A DNA stretch of 64,000 nucleotides from Norana najaformis (Eukaryota; Annelida; Clitellata; Crassiclitellata; Hormogastridae): contig OZ029916.1 in NCBI GenBank assembly GCA_964023275.1, positions 29,603,087 through 29,667,086 on the forward strand. The letters run 5' to 3'. Numbering within the stretch: position 1 is the stretch's first letter; the number at the start of each line of letters is the position of its first letter. Of this stretch, positions 27,839-42,000 are shown piece by piece. A program made the translations under genes and the position numbers. Under the pieces are notes generated by a model. The model did no database searches and was not told where the DNA came from. It worked only from the letters and a program-made list of their open reading frames with translations.

Positions 27839-30800
27839 CATACACACACATACGTATATATCATATACACCCCACTGTTCATACAAATCCATCTAAATAT
27901 GCATGTAAACAGAAGAGCATTCCTTCCAGCTAACCCTACGGCAGCCACGGATATGAAGTGTTTGCACTTTGTTTCTTAGCTTCGGCACAGAAGGGCGGGT
28001 GACCAGCCCTCTCTTTTACCGCCTGATCTTCCCGCTGACGGTGTACTCATTACGGTTGGGTTGGCTGGGGGCACAAGTGGAGCCAAAACGTTGAAACAAA
28101 TTTTTTCCCAGGCAAGGATTTGAAGCCCAAGTAAAACGATTGACAGGGTGGCATGTTAACCTCATATTTGCAAATATATTTCAGCTTATCTCAAGTTGCA
28201 TCTTCTAAAATCTGCTAGACATCCATGTTTCAGCATCTCTGATAGGTACTAAAAGTGCACATCACACACACACATACATGCAAAGACGTGTATGCGTATG
28301 AGCATACACGCCCACAAATGAATCACGTAACAAGTAACGATGCATAGTGAGAAGCCTGAAAATTCACCTCCTCTCTGACCATTCGATCCCATGTTTGGCA
28401 CACCACCACGGCTCACATTTGAGGGTCCTCCCTTGCTGCCAGACGGGACTCCGTTGTTGAGGGCTGCATCTCTTCCACCACCACGACCACCTCGGCTGAC
28501 GCTGGAACCCCGTGGCGGCCCACCACTCCCAAAACTTCCACCATATCCCCTGGTGGCACCACCACCTAACAACAACATCGCTGTCCTTTAGAATCGTCTT
28601 CTTTTGAATGCAATTTTAATAGATACAATTCTTTGTTCATATGTATACCATGAGTGCATTAATGTATAAGGGTAAATACATAGCACCTTTTCAGAATGTA
28701 TGAAAGGCACTGAAAACGATTTCTTTTTAGTGAAATTCTGACAAAAAAGCTCCATAAACTCAAAATGCAGAATCATAGCTTACTACAACAACAAAAATTT
28801 CAATGTAACTCTTCTAAACACTAAAACCACCATACCACATACCATACTTAACTATCAACATAAATTTTAAGTTCACATTAAAGCCTAGAAAAACATTACA
28901 TCACAGCGTCATATTTAAATTCCAGACAGTTTTCATTCCCCACAAAATAAACAGAACGTTCAACGATACCTTGGAAGTTTGCACTAGCAGTCTGTGCAAA
29001 AGTTCTCATAACCTGTCCATCGCCAGCGCCTTGAGGTGGCAGGTCAGGCTTCATCGGCTCAGCAGCACTTGCAGATGACTCATCGTACACTGACCGAAAG
29101 ATGTCAGCATTTGGGTTCATTGTGAACTGCTTCTTTGCCTAAATAACATACAAACACCATGAGTTCATCATGAACTGCTTGTGAACCGCTACATATGAAA
29201 TAATGAATGCATCATCAAGCACAACATCAAAACTTGTATGCGACACGGGTTCATCAAGAACTGCTTTTCCAACCATTAATCAAATAGCAAACATGCAAAC
29301 AGCCCAGGTTGCAACTTCACCACTCTTATTGGAATCCTCATAACCAAAAGAACAAAATAGAGCAAGTTTTGCAATGAAAATCGATCATCTCAGATAAGTG
29401 ATATGTATCATACAGCCACTTGCATATCACTTGTAAAGTTCCCTCGTTGCGAACATATATTTATATAGCTCCTTTTTAGATCTAGAACTTCTTAAGACCA
29501 TTGTTTATCTGGGATGTATAAAGCACAGTAATCACAAACATATTTATATAGCACCTTTTCAGATATAGTCACTGCCTTACCATGGCTTCCGTGATATCGG
29601 GAGTTTGCTGCTGTGAAGCGCTGAAGCCTTGATCGGTAAGCGATTGTCCATGGATGGCCTGATTTGGTAGTGGAATGGGCTGCGGCCCAGCTGTGCTGGC
29701 CACATTCATGCCGGCTACGTGCGCTGGTGGGTCACTGGTTGGATTCAGCTGAGTTAGAACGAATGCCTGTTGATCCATGAAGTTATACTGTGTCTTGTCC
29801 ATCTGCACAACATTTGACGTAATGTAACTGGACATTCACATAGCACTTGATTTATAATAGATTTATCCTAAATGAAGAAAATCCAAAGGAGCTGCTAGAG
29901 AAAGGCATCTCTGCGGCAGGACCGGAGAAATTATATTACCCGTAAAGAGATCAAGATAGTAATTGAAAATATGAAAACAACAAGGCACTGGGACCATCTG
30001 GAATGACTGCCGAAAGCACTTAACATGATGGGAGCGAACGGCTATCGATCTACATCATTTTAAACAACTTTATGAAACAGGAAAGGCTGCTACAAGATCT
30101 GAAGGAAAGTGAAATAGTAACAATAAATAAACAAAAAGGAGACACAATGGAAAGTAGTAACTACAGAGGAATTAAGCTGGAAATTGGACTGAAAGTGTAA
30201 GAAAGGGCGATCGAAGGGCATATTAGGGAACTGGTCAAGCTACATGATAACCAGTTTGGCTTTAGACCGGGTAGTTGCACAACTGACACAATATTCATAC
30301 TGAGACAGGTGCAGGAAAAAATACTAGAAGGAAACAACAAGAGATATTGGACTTTGTGGATTTGGAGAAGGCTTTTGATAGAGTAACAAAAGAGGTCGTG
30401 TATTGTAGTCCGAGGAAAAAAGTGAATATCGGAGAAAATAGTTCGATTGGTGAAATCAATGTACGAAGATACACAGACTTCAAGAGTAAAATAGGAAACA
30501 GTAAAATGTGAGATCTGAGTGGGTGTACATCAGGGATCCTGCCCGAGTCCTCTGCTGTTCATCACAATAATGGATACCATATCCGAAAATGTGAGAAGTA
30601 CCACGGGATATTTCGTATGCTAATGACCTCATAGTGGCAGACGACGCAATGACAAGGATACAAGGGTGTTTCACTGATTGGGAGAGGGCATTGGAGAGCA
30701 AGGGTCTTAAAAAGAATGCCAATAAAACACAGACCATGGTATGCTCCAAAATGGACGAGACACTTGTGGTCAAGGACATTGCAGGAAATGCATCGAAACA

Positions 30801-33800
30801 AGTAGAAACCTTTAAATATCTTGGGTTGATAATGAATGGTAAAGGAGATGCAAACATAATGATAACAACAGGATTAAGGCAGTGTGGCAAAAATGGAAAG
30901 ACCTATCAGGTGTATTATGCGATGTCAAAATGCCAGTTCAACTCAAAGGAAAGGTATACAAAACAATGATAAGATCAGTGATGACATACAGAGCAGAAGC
31001 CTGGACCATGATGAAAGAGAAGAAGCTGGAGAAAACAGAAATGAGAATGCTGCGATGGATACTTGGAATCTCACTGAAAGACAAGAAAAGGAACGAGTAT
31101 ATCAGACAGAAATTGAGAGTGGCATGTATATCCGACAAGGTACGAGAAGTCAGGTTGAGATGGTATGGTCATGCGATGAGGGGAGGAGGAAAGCTGCATT
31201 AAAAGAATTACGTCAGCAGAGATTTACGGATGCCGCAGTCGGGGACGACAAAAGAAGAGATGGGGAGACATGAATCAGAGAAAACCTAAAGAAGACCTCA
31301 AGCTCCTCAGACTGAAGAAAGAAGATACGGGAGATACACAAAAATTGAAAAGAAGGATTCATGTGGCTGAACCCTCACCAAGGAGGGACTAATTCCAGCC
31401 AGGAGAGAAGGTCTACCCTCAGTGACAATTAAGACCTATGACAGTCATAGTTAACATATGATATACATCAGCAGATGCAACGGTGTGATTTCTGCACAAA
31501 AGGTCCAACATATTTGTGTCTTCTTTAACAGTGCCACTTTAAAGCTAGGTGAGGTTCTTAAAAGGTGCTATATAAATGTTTCAATATAAGGATGCTCTCA
31601 GTTCAACACCATTTAAGTACTGGACAAGATGGTTTTCAGTATCTGATGGAATAAGGCAGGGGAAGGTTTACAAGTTCTCATGGGAGTATTTAAGGAGAGA
31701 TCAAAAACCCCGAAACTTTTCTGATTTGACCTGAAACAAAAAGGTTACAAAAGAGTGGAAAAGTAAGGAAACATTATCAAAAACCATGCTAAGCAAAAAA
31801 TGGTCACCTAAAAACTAGGGGAAGACTAAAAATTCATCTAAACTTTGGAAAATGGAAAGTTTTTGAAAGCTAAAGTCATCACAAATTTTTGCACTTAACT
31901 ATACTGCCTCTGAAATATTTTCAGCACATGGCCCTGGGAGTTCTTGTCTTATGCTACCACATAACCCACGAATTCCACAGCAAAGGCAAAAAAGGTAAAG
32001 TTAACACAATTGTTTTTATATCTCCTCAGAAACTCATGTGGCACAGTGGTCTATCGGTAAAGTGTTTGGTCAATGATCATGCAGTCGCAGGTTCGACTCC
32101 GTGTAACAACCCCGGCCAAGTTGTTTGCACACACCATGCTTCCGTCACCAAGCAGTATAATTTGCTACTGGCATAAGCCCGGGAAGTAAATGGCAAGTTC
32201 TGAAATGCACTGGACCACATGTCCAGGACCTTGGGATTCGTCCATTGTCAGCTCAAGGTTCTAGAAAAGTAGATGAGTGCCTCCCCAACGTCTTGACAGA
32301 GAGATATGGGCCACACTTTAAACTCTACTCAAACATTTGGTCCCAGGGTTGAAATGAATTTTTAACATATACAACACATAGAAGAAAATTACACACAAAA
32401 CGTTACCTGTCCGTAATTCGGGTCATATCCCGGTTCGTGTACCATCTGATGATGGCCATAGACATTATGGTGGAGTCCCTGGACTCCATAAGTGCCTGTT
32501 GTTGCCCCCTGTGAGTGGTAGATTTGAGCAGGAGGTGCTGAAGGGGTGTCGTGGTCAAAGTGAGTTTGTGAAGCGTGAAGGGCAGCTGCTGACTGGTCCA
32601 AGGCTGACTGAGGCCCAAGCGTCGACTGCTGCTGCTGCTGCTGCTGGGAGCTGAATGGAGGCATTGACTGACCAGAGCTGCTTTGATTATCGTAGGAGTT
32701 GTAGACGACTCCTTCAGATGAACTCTGCTGACCCTGTGTGTGGCCTAAACATAACTAGCATTCATCACAAAAAAGTTAAAGATAACAACAAGTCTGTTTA
32801 CACGCCTGAACAGAAACTCCTCTGAAGCCTGGTCTTGAGGTCAACAGATCATTTGGCTGAGGCATAAACATGACCACAGCAATCCAATTACAGGCCATCT
32901 TGTTTAGTCTTCCGACATGCGTTAATTAGTTACTAATCTGATGCTCACATAACATCTTCTAAGAACCTCTCAAAGGTACTCCTCAGCAAACCTAAATAAT
33001 CTAACAGTACCTTCTAAGAACCTCTCCTAATCTTTGCCAACCTAGATGACCTACCAGTAATCATTCAATGAGCACGAAAAGTTATCTGCAGCACATGTTT
33101 AGAAGCAGCTGCTTAAAAAACAACGCAAATAAAAAGTCCATAAGCATATTCGTGTCTTTGAAATAGAAAAAACAGAGAAAAAGAAGCATGACCTGCAAAA
33201 CACATTCGTAAAACACAGAATGCTAACTGGATAACAATATATGCTGTGAAGCCAAGAGAAAGTGTTATGAGAAGTACCTATATACAACAGATGAAAGAAA
33301 AGCAAAGAAACATTTTAATGATAGATGACCATATACGTTTGCACGATGACCATGATGATATCATCATCATTAACAGATGAAGACAACAGATACTGATAGT
33401 ACTCACCGGCACCAAACCCACCTTCGAGGTCAATCTGTGATTCCTGTAAGAAATTATAGCTGCCCTGAAGAGAGGACACTATCTCCTGCAGTGGTCGCTG
33501 CTTCGTAAAGCTGCTGTAATATGCACTATCCGTAAATCCGCATGCCTGTGACCTCTCGCCATGTGCTGTTGTCATAGCAATGACCCCAGTTGTAGCTGAA
33601 ACGCTAGGCGCCATGACAGACGGCTGCTGGGTCACAAGGACAGGCGAGTGTGACCACTGGGTAGAGTGGTAAGGGTCTGGCTGGGCTGGCACATGACCGG
33701 TGGTAAGGCTTGGATCAACCACCAACTCGGTACCTGCTGCTGCTGCTGCTCCTCCTCCTCCTCCGCAGATGTTGTTCGTTGGTTCCACCGACTCTGGACT

Positions 33801-35952
33801 TGCCTCCACACCATTGTCCTCATCAGCATCGACCTCTGCTGTTTCTGTAAACGACAGAAAAACGATTACCAACTTCATAAAACGGTTAATTAAACTTTAA
33901 GACTACAACCTTTGGCTTAAAAGCAAGAACAGAATTTGCATGAAACAGTCAAAATTTAAATCCTGAAGGATTGCATCAAATAAAAAATGTCAGATTAACA
34001 TGATTCATCCAGATCCAGACTTCAACGTCAGATCACGCTACATGAGGCTACAGGGATAAAATCCACAGATCAAAGGAAGGTACTTTTGAGAAGACATTAC
34101 AATGGTTACAGAAACAAAGCCTGTTAAATTACTTCATTACATTACATAAATCATTCATAGTTTCCAATTAATAGTATGCTCTTTCACCTCTTGAATGGAC
34201 AAAATTTTCAGCATTCAAATTAAGAAACTGCACCATAAGCAAGTGCTGATTTATTGCTTTTTCATACACTGTAGTAGCTTATAACTTAGTACCTTAGTCT
34301 TTGACCTACATGAATTTACTGATACTTGGTATCATTTCTTGGTCTTTGACAAGTGAGTAATTAATTATTCAATGCTAGACCCTTTTCTTTGGTCATCAAC
34401 ATCAATATGATTACTAAGTCAGCTGAGTTTCTGTGTCTTTGACACAAACTTAATTTATTTCAGCTACAGCTGCTATTAGGTGTGGTTCCTTTATCGATTT
34501 TGGGAGGGGAGACATGTGCAGCTATATTAAGTTCATCTACTTTGGAAATGTACTGTCCCATTCCCAGCTTAAAGCCAGCAACTACTGCCACCCAGTGAGG
34601 CAGCTGTTACAGCCGATGCAGGTTGTCTAATACTACAATGACACCGACTTTTAGCCGGTGCAGCGTGTGTATTGATCGTGCCACATGCCAACGCATCTCA
34701 TGTGTTAAGTATGTGTCACCATAGCAAAACCGCCCACAAATAAAGTGAATTTCACACGTAAAAGGGTCATGCATAAATGGGACTGCCCTGTAGTGCAAAC
34801 AATTAAGTCAAACGAGCAATAAGTGAAAACTTCGGTCATTGCAACACTTACGTTCTTCGTACTGTTCCGCTTCTGCAACATTCTCAGTTGTCTGCTGAAC
34901 TTCGGCAGCTTCGGTTCTTGAGTTCTTGTCAAAGTAGTCACAGCTGTTGATGCGGTCGATGAGTTCGTGCAACTCCTTGTAGGTAGTGCTCAAAACCTTC
35001 TTGTCTTGATGGTCAAGGTAGGAGATCAGATGTTCGGAGGCTGCAGTCAGCTGTTCGGCAAAGCTGAAAGTATTCAGAAAATGCTGCCTGTCAAGGTCGC
35101 TGGCATCAAGGTCCTTGAAGGCATGAACAAGGTCAAGAGATTAAATGCATGCGATCGATGCTATAGTCAGTCAGTGTTCACAAAGACAAATCTGTTCAGT
35201 TATAACATTCTGATCTGATCTAATCCAAAATCTAATCTTATCAGAGAATTCTGCACATCAGATTCAGATTACAGACTTTGCACACACAATAAGTAGTAGA
35301 AGCAAATAAAAAAAAAAACAATCCAATCAGTGGTGCACCAATGCCAATCTACAACAAGATGAATTCCAGAAGTCATCCTGTGACACAGAGAGGCAGCTAC
35401 TCTAACCTAAGACTTCTGCAGCATTTATTTGGAAAGAATTTACTGTATCTTTAAAAAGATTTCATAATCAACACAAACATTTTTGCAGTGTAAGCTGAAT
35501 ATGGTAACGACAAACATCCATTAGGTCAAGACCTCAGACGAGTTTAGCATAAATACTCACCTAGAAACCAGTATCTAAATATATTAAAATAACCCTAAAA
35601 ATTCTGAGTAAAACATTCACACTGCCTGCCTGCTGACCTCAGAGCATTTCCAGAAGTTTCTGCAGTAAGAGAACCATTGAAATTACCTCTGTTCCGGCTG
35701 TTCATTGTCTCTGGTCGGGAAGATAAGTTGATAGAATTCATCCAGCAGTTGAAGATTTTCATCCGTTAATACCTGAAACAGCAGACGTGTTTTAGATAAA
35801 TAAACCTAAATAAACACATATACTTCTAACACATAACATAAAGTCTTCAATTACTTTCACAAGCACACACTGAATACACGAATACTTTTATTATCTGAAA
35901 CTGCTAACATACTTTTAAAGTACATGTACACTTTTGTTACCTAAACCAACAA

Positions 35953-36030
<78 letters not shown>

Positions 36031-39000
36031 TATAATATCTATATAAGCTTCTACCTTAAATAACAAAAACACTTTCAAATATAAAAATACTTTTGTATTA
36101 CCTTAAATATCAAATATAACTGTAACTATAGATTTCACCTTAAATAGCAAACATACCTGTAACTAAATATTTTAACTACCTTATATCCCTTAGAATGCCA
36201 CATGTGCTGTGGTGCAACATCAATAAACTTTCTGTGGCCACAACTGGCCCATTGGTGGAAGCTTAAGGGTGTCCTTGATAAAGCTGTTGCAAAGTAGAGA
36301 ACAAGAGTTTGTCCTTTGTTAATAACTACTGTATTGACATCCATAGAGGTTGATAAACGTGCTATGATTTTACCGGTGGTTGCTTATGTCTACATGCAAT
36401 GGTTGTGGAGACATTTGATGTAAGAAGTTGGCTCCCTTTTACATTTTTAAGTTCATGTAATCAACCGTGATTGCAGAAGACAAAGTTTGGCATATGATTT
36501 TGGTAACTCAGAGTCCGATGAGGAGTTTGAACAATTTTATATGATTAACAGCAGCAGAACTAACAGTACTGGAAATAGCATCTACAGTAGTGAATTATCC
36601 AACTTATCCAATGATAACGAAAGTTAGACTAGCAGTGATGTCACAAGGCTGCTTCAACAAGACTAGACTTTCACCAGCCTCTAACAAGACTGGCTGAAAA
36701 TTTTGCAAAGTGGGTCGTCCTGCTCATTCATACCAGTGATTCATCATCAACTGATCTTTTTTATGCTTCTGTACAATCGGTGACCCCAGTTTTCCTTGAT
36801 AAAGGACTTGGACTTGCTAAGGCTTTATGTGATGGTCTGTATGCATGCTCATAGCGTGACTATAATAGAATAATTACACAGTACCTCTTCAACCATCTGA
36901 CAAGTGGTGTGCAAGACATAATAAATCAGGAAAGGTTTGAGTTTGCCAGAAAGTTTTATAAACAGTGCCAAGCAAAACTGAGCCTGACAACAATATATTC
37001 ATTTGCCATCATCAGGTATTTTTCATATTGAGTAAACTTACCAAATAAGTGTTTTTCCCAGCTCGAAAATCTTCTCGCACATTCTCATTGCCTAGGACGT
37101 TAAGCACGCTGTTTAATACCAGCAAATCCTGCAGCCTTGCCAGGTCCTGTTGGTGCCTTTCCACTTTCTCTCGCTTTGCTTGCTTTTTCTGCAACTTTTC
37201 TGTCTGCAGTGAAAAACTAAGCTTTTAATCTACCTGTGAAAAATTCACGGTCAAGCTTTAAAAATGTATAAGAAAATCCTGTCTGGTTACTACAATGCTG
37301 CAGATGTGTTAAACTTTTTTTAAAGATCATTCGACCCAAGGACAATTTGACCATTGAATGCTGATTATAGAGATATACACCTGACCAACTAATTTAACAG
37401 TACATCACAGCCAGGAATGGAGACAGACCAGGGCATAGTTGGCAAACCAGACAACCAGCCATTCACTGGTTTTTAACAGCAACACTGAATGGGCATTTCC
37501 ATACGACTCACTAGCCTCAACTTCCTTGTTCTATCGTTTACTGTGCAGAAAAACCACCATACTGCATACTGCCATTCGTCTTCAATGTTCTGCTCCCATG
37601 CAAGTCCATAAATCCAACTACGCCATTCATCTCTGTTCTGTGCCATGTATTGCTATATGTTCCACAAATAAAAAGCACAAAAACTAAGCTTCATGACACA
37701 CAACCAAACCTCAACCAAATTTTCAATGATAACTTACATAGAACTTCTGTATCTGACTTCCACACAACTCCTATATCTGGTAGCACGCGTTTATCCCCTG
37801 TATCATACTCCAGTGGTTTGTTGCCCTTTTTGGATTTCTGTGTGACTGAACCTATATCTGAGTTTCCCAAAATGGCTCCAGTTAGGAGTGACCATCACTT
37901 AATCCTTACTGCATTGTTATAGTGGCACTACAGAAGTTGAAAGATTAGAATTATACCATGGGACATGGAAGCACTACTTCATAATTATCGAACTTCCAAC
38001 TAAACTCTCAAAGTTGCCAATCTGTTGTCTACTAAAACTAGACAACAGAGTGACTAAACATTCACAGAACTCAACTGCAACCAAACGACATTCACTGCAT
38101 CATACATTCAGTCATTTCTGCCTGGTTTCTTATCTAAACTCATGCTGTACATACGGAATAGTGTGAATGGACATTTAAACAGACAAAATGTCATAAAAAA
38201 TCAATGATAAAATGCCATGAAATAAAACACAGAAAAATGTCTTGTTAATTAAAAGGTACTAACAAAAAATCCAGTACAGAAACGTCTGATAATACATTAC
38301 TCACAAAACGTCTTTGTACCAAATTTACTAAGTCTTACAAATAGCTTACATCAGCACTGATTTCCAAGAACTGTTTGTGGAGTTCTTTGGCAAATTCAAT
38401 ATTTTGCAAGACGACATCGTACTTGGCAATTGCTTCCTATAAAATTTTAAAAAAAATTCATTTAAAATATAACAGCATTGCAGTTTGTATGAGACACATT
38501 GCATAATTTGTTAAATCCTTTACAGTGCAGAACTAACAACACTGCCATCTCTCTCTCTCTCTCTCTCTCTCGTTCTGCAGTATGCTATTCCCTACATACA
38601 TCATGCAGAATTACACACTGGAACCATTTTATAATGCTGTCTTTGAAAGCCACACCAAGTACTATGTGACAATGACGTTCCATAAAAGTACTATGTGACA
38701 CACTGACGTTTCATAACAACAAGGACCTATCTTAAAGCTGTTTAAACACTGCATCTATTTTGCTGCTGACTGTTCTACAGAATTCACATCATGATTGTGC
38801 AAGCTATAAGGAGGTTCATGTGTAATTTGATTCAGATAAAGCAAGGTTAAAAGCAAGGACCCCAATATAAATTCATCTTTAGAAGGTGACAATTTATAGT
38901 GCTGCCATGTTACAGTATGGCACAGGTCTGGCTTGGTTCCTACAAGTAACATCTAAAAATTCCAGCACATTTAGAATAGATTGAGTAGCTACAACATGTA

Positions 39001-42000
39001 AAATGACACAATATATAACTCATAACAACTACAAATTAAAATCACAAAATATAAACCTAACTACAGTAAAGCTACAAGAGTGAAACAGTACTTTTTACTT
39101 CAGTTCTAAGTGTTTTGACTTCATAAAAATTACTGTCCTCAGATAAACTATATAATTGCTATTATGAAAAAGGCAAATATTTGTGTGTCGTACACAGACC
39201 GTGTAAATTTTTCCTCACATTGCATTATAAAAAAACTATTGTTTATATTCTGTCTAGTTGTACCTGCAACTGACATAAGCTTGCAACTTCAGGAATCATT
39301 TTCAAGTAACCACTGACTGATATTTCAAAGTGTAATGTAATGTAACATTTAGTAAACAGACATTCAAATACAGCATTTCAAAAGTACTCTAAAATCAGCA
39401 TCATTGAATTTTTCATGCTTTTTAGCTACTGATTTTCATGTCTGCACCCTGAAACAACAAGACCATTCTTCCACTGTTCATCACATTACAAAACTTACAA
39501 ATGATGACAGACAATAAACTGATTAACATCAAAGACAATGAAAAATGTTTAAACATCTTAAGACTAACATGCACAAAGGAAACAGTGACTCTATTCTATT
39601 TTAAATTTTTTCTATCCTACTTTAGCCTTAAAACTTTTTCAGTGCCCATTTAATAATGCACAAGTCATCAGTCAGTGGCACACTAGCAGCCCTCTGTGAA
39701 CACAGCCCAAAAGAAGTGATGCTTCTCATGGTAATAAACTATTTCTCATGGTAATAAACTACAATGTCAACTACTTTTCAAAACTTCATTAAACAAACCA
39801 CCCTAATAAAAATTGCAGAATAGCAATAATTATTTTTAGCTAATAATTACCTTTTTTGTCTCAAAAATTTACTGACAGAAACAAATACACAGAATCAAAA
39901 CATTTTAAAGAAATTAAAAGCATGTCATGAATAGCATCAAAGTACAAAACAAATTTGTAGGTCATTTAAAGGCAAAACATCACCTTTTGATCTTTATTCA
40001 GCTCTCCATTTCCCAGAGACTTTCTGTAGGAATCCAACTTCCCCTGAGAGTTAGACATAAAAATACAGCAAAATGTAACCAAAGCCAAAGAACACCAGTT
40101 CACATACATTCTCTTATATTGAAGTGCATTTTAATCTGTGTCAAAAATATGACATTTTACGATTTCAATCTTTTACCTGTGCCAAAAGTATAACATTTTA
40201 CCATTATAAAACTACCTTTGGCAGCCATATCAAGTACCATCTCATAATACGGTTTCATTGTACAACCTGGTCACTTTCCAAAGCTACCATAAAACATTTT
40301 TAAAGCACCTGGTCCCAATTAAATGCTGGTCTCCAGTAGCCACGGGTGAATAAAAACAGTTTGTTACAAAAAAACACCAGCCTCTTTAAACACCCTTCTC
40401 TAATAAATGCTGGGACTTATTTAGCTGCCAGTAGGTGGTACCAGAAAGCATGCTCTGATTACATCACAAGAACATGGCATACAAAGCTTGGAGAGATTTG
40501 CCATCATGGTTTAGCAGTGCAATTAGCATTATTCTTTGTAAAAAGAAACACAAATATGGTATTTCATTGGTGGGTAAAAACGATTTGCAAACATAAACAC
40601 CATCCTCTTTTAAACAAGAATCTCCATTTGCCACTGGGGGTGGTGGTAAAGCAATTTGTACAAGGTCGTGGATACCGTAACGCCCAACGTTAGCCTATAC
40701 ACGGGATTCAAATAACGCCCACTACGCAATTGGTCAATCCATAGCATATGATTTTGTGCACGTGAACGGGGAAGATGGGCGTGACTGAAGTTGTCGAGGA
40801 TGCGCTCAAGTCCACTGGGCGTGACCGAATTGGTCGCAGATCCTCTCACGCCCAAATATAGTAAAGCGTGTTGTAAGTTAGGAAAGGACTGCTGCAAAAA
40901 TGACCTAATTTGGACCCTTTTCTCATAAAATATCTGTATATTAATAACTGGATGTTGTTATGAGAACCTGAATAATTGCCTATCAGGCAGTTGCAAACAA
41001 ACAAGAAACGGGGATTTTCTAAAAGCAATTTCAGTCCAACAAACTCACAAATACATTTCTTTTTGGGAAAATAGAAGTTTATTGCTTCATAGCCCAATTT
41101 AATGTGTTTTTTGTTGGCACAACTTGACCTTTGGTACTTGTAATTAAAATGCATGAAATAACGATCAGGGTATGGAATTACGACATTATCTTTATAAGAG
41201 AAATTGATGGAAAGCTAGCTAAATTGATGCAGCCTGATGGCCGCCATTTCCAAATCTAGAAATCCATCCGGAAGTGACCAAAATCACAATGGAAGTGCAA
41301 AATTCACGTGACATGCTTTAGCCAATAGCGTGACGTGCGTGAATCTAGTCTCCGAGTTTCCGCTAAGTCCCGGGCGTTAATGGAACCACTACGTTTGTAC
41401 AAACACCTGCAGCATTTATAAGAGTTTTACTATAAATGAAATTTGGGATCCACATGATACAAAAGGCTTGTGAAAGGCTTGTAAGTGGTGCTATACAAAT
41501 GTTCCATTACAATTACCAGTAATGTCTATCAATTAGTATAATCAATACAAAAGAAAGATACCTGCCATTCTCAGTTTCTAAAATTACTTTGTCAACATAC
41601 CAAAGCCATTAGTATTTACAGCATAAAAATAAAGAAGTACGGTGACTTTCTTTCTTTCAACTTAGTGGCTTTCTTTCACATAGATCTTCTTAATCAGTGA
41701 TTTGCCCTTTTACAGCTGAATGAGATTTAATCACTTTCTCAACTCCCTCTCTGTCTTTTATCCACTGAATGTTCATAATCAACCTTTCTAGGATGCAAAA
41801 TGTTAAACCCAAATTTTTGATTAATGTGAATACGGTAGTCTCCGTAGCTTTTATTCTTATGAAAAGGAAATTGTTAGATGTCACTGTATCACATTTGTTC
41901 ACAACTTTTGCATCAATTGAGAAACGCTCAAAATAAGCCGATTCTGCATTCAAGGCCAACTCAAAACATAAAGTTACACTGAGTTATCTCGCGGCACATT

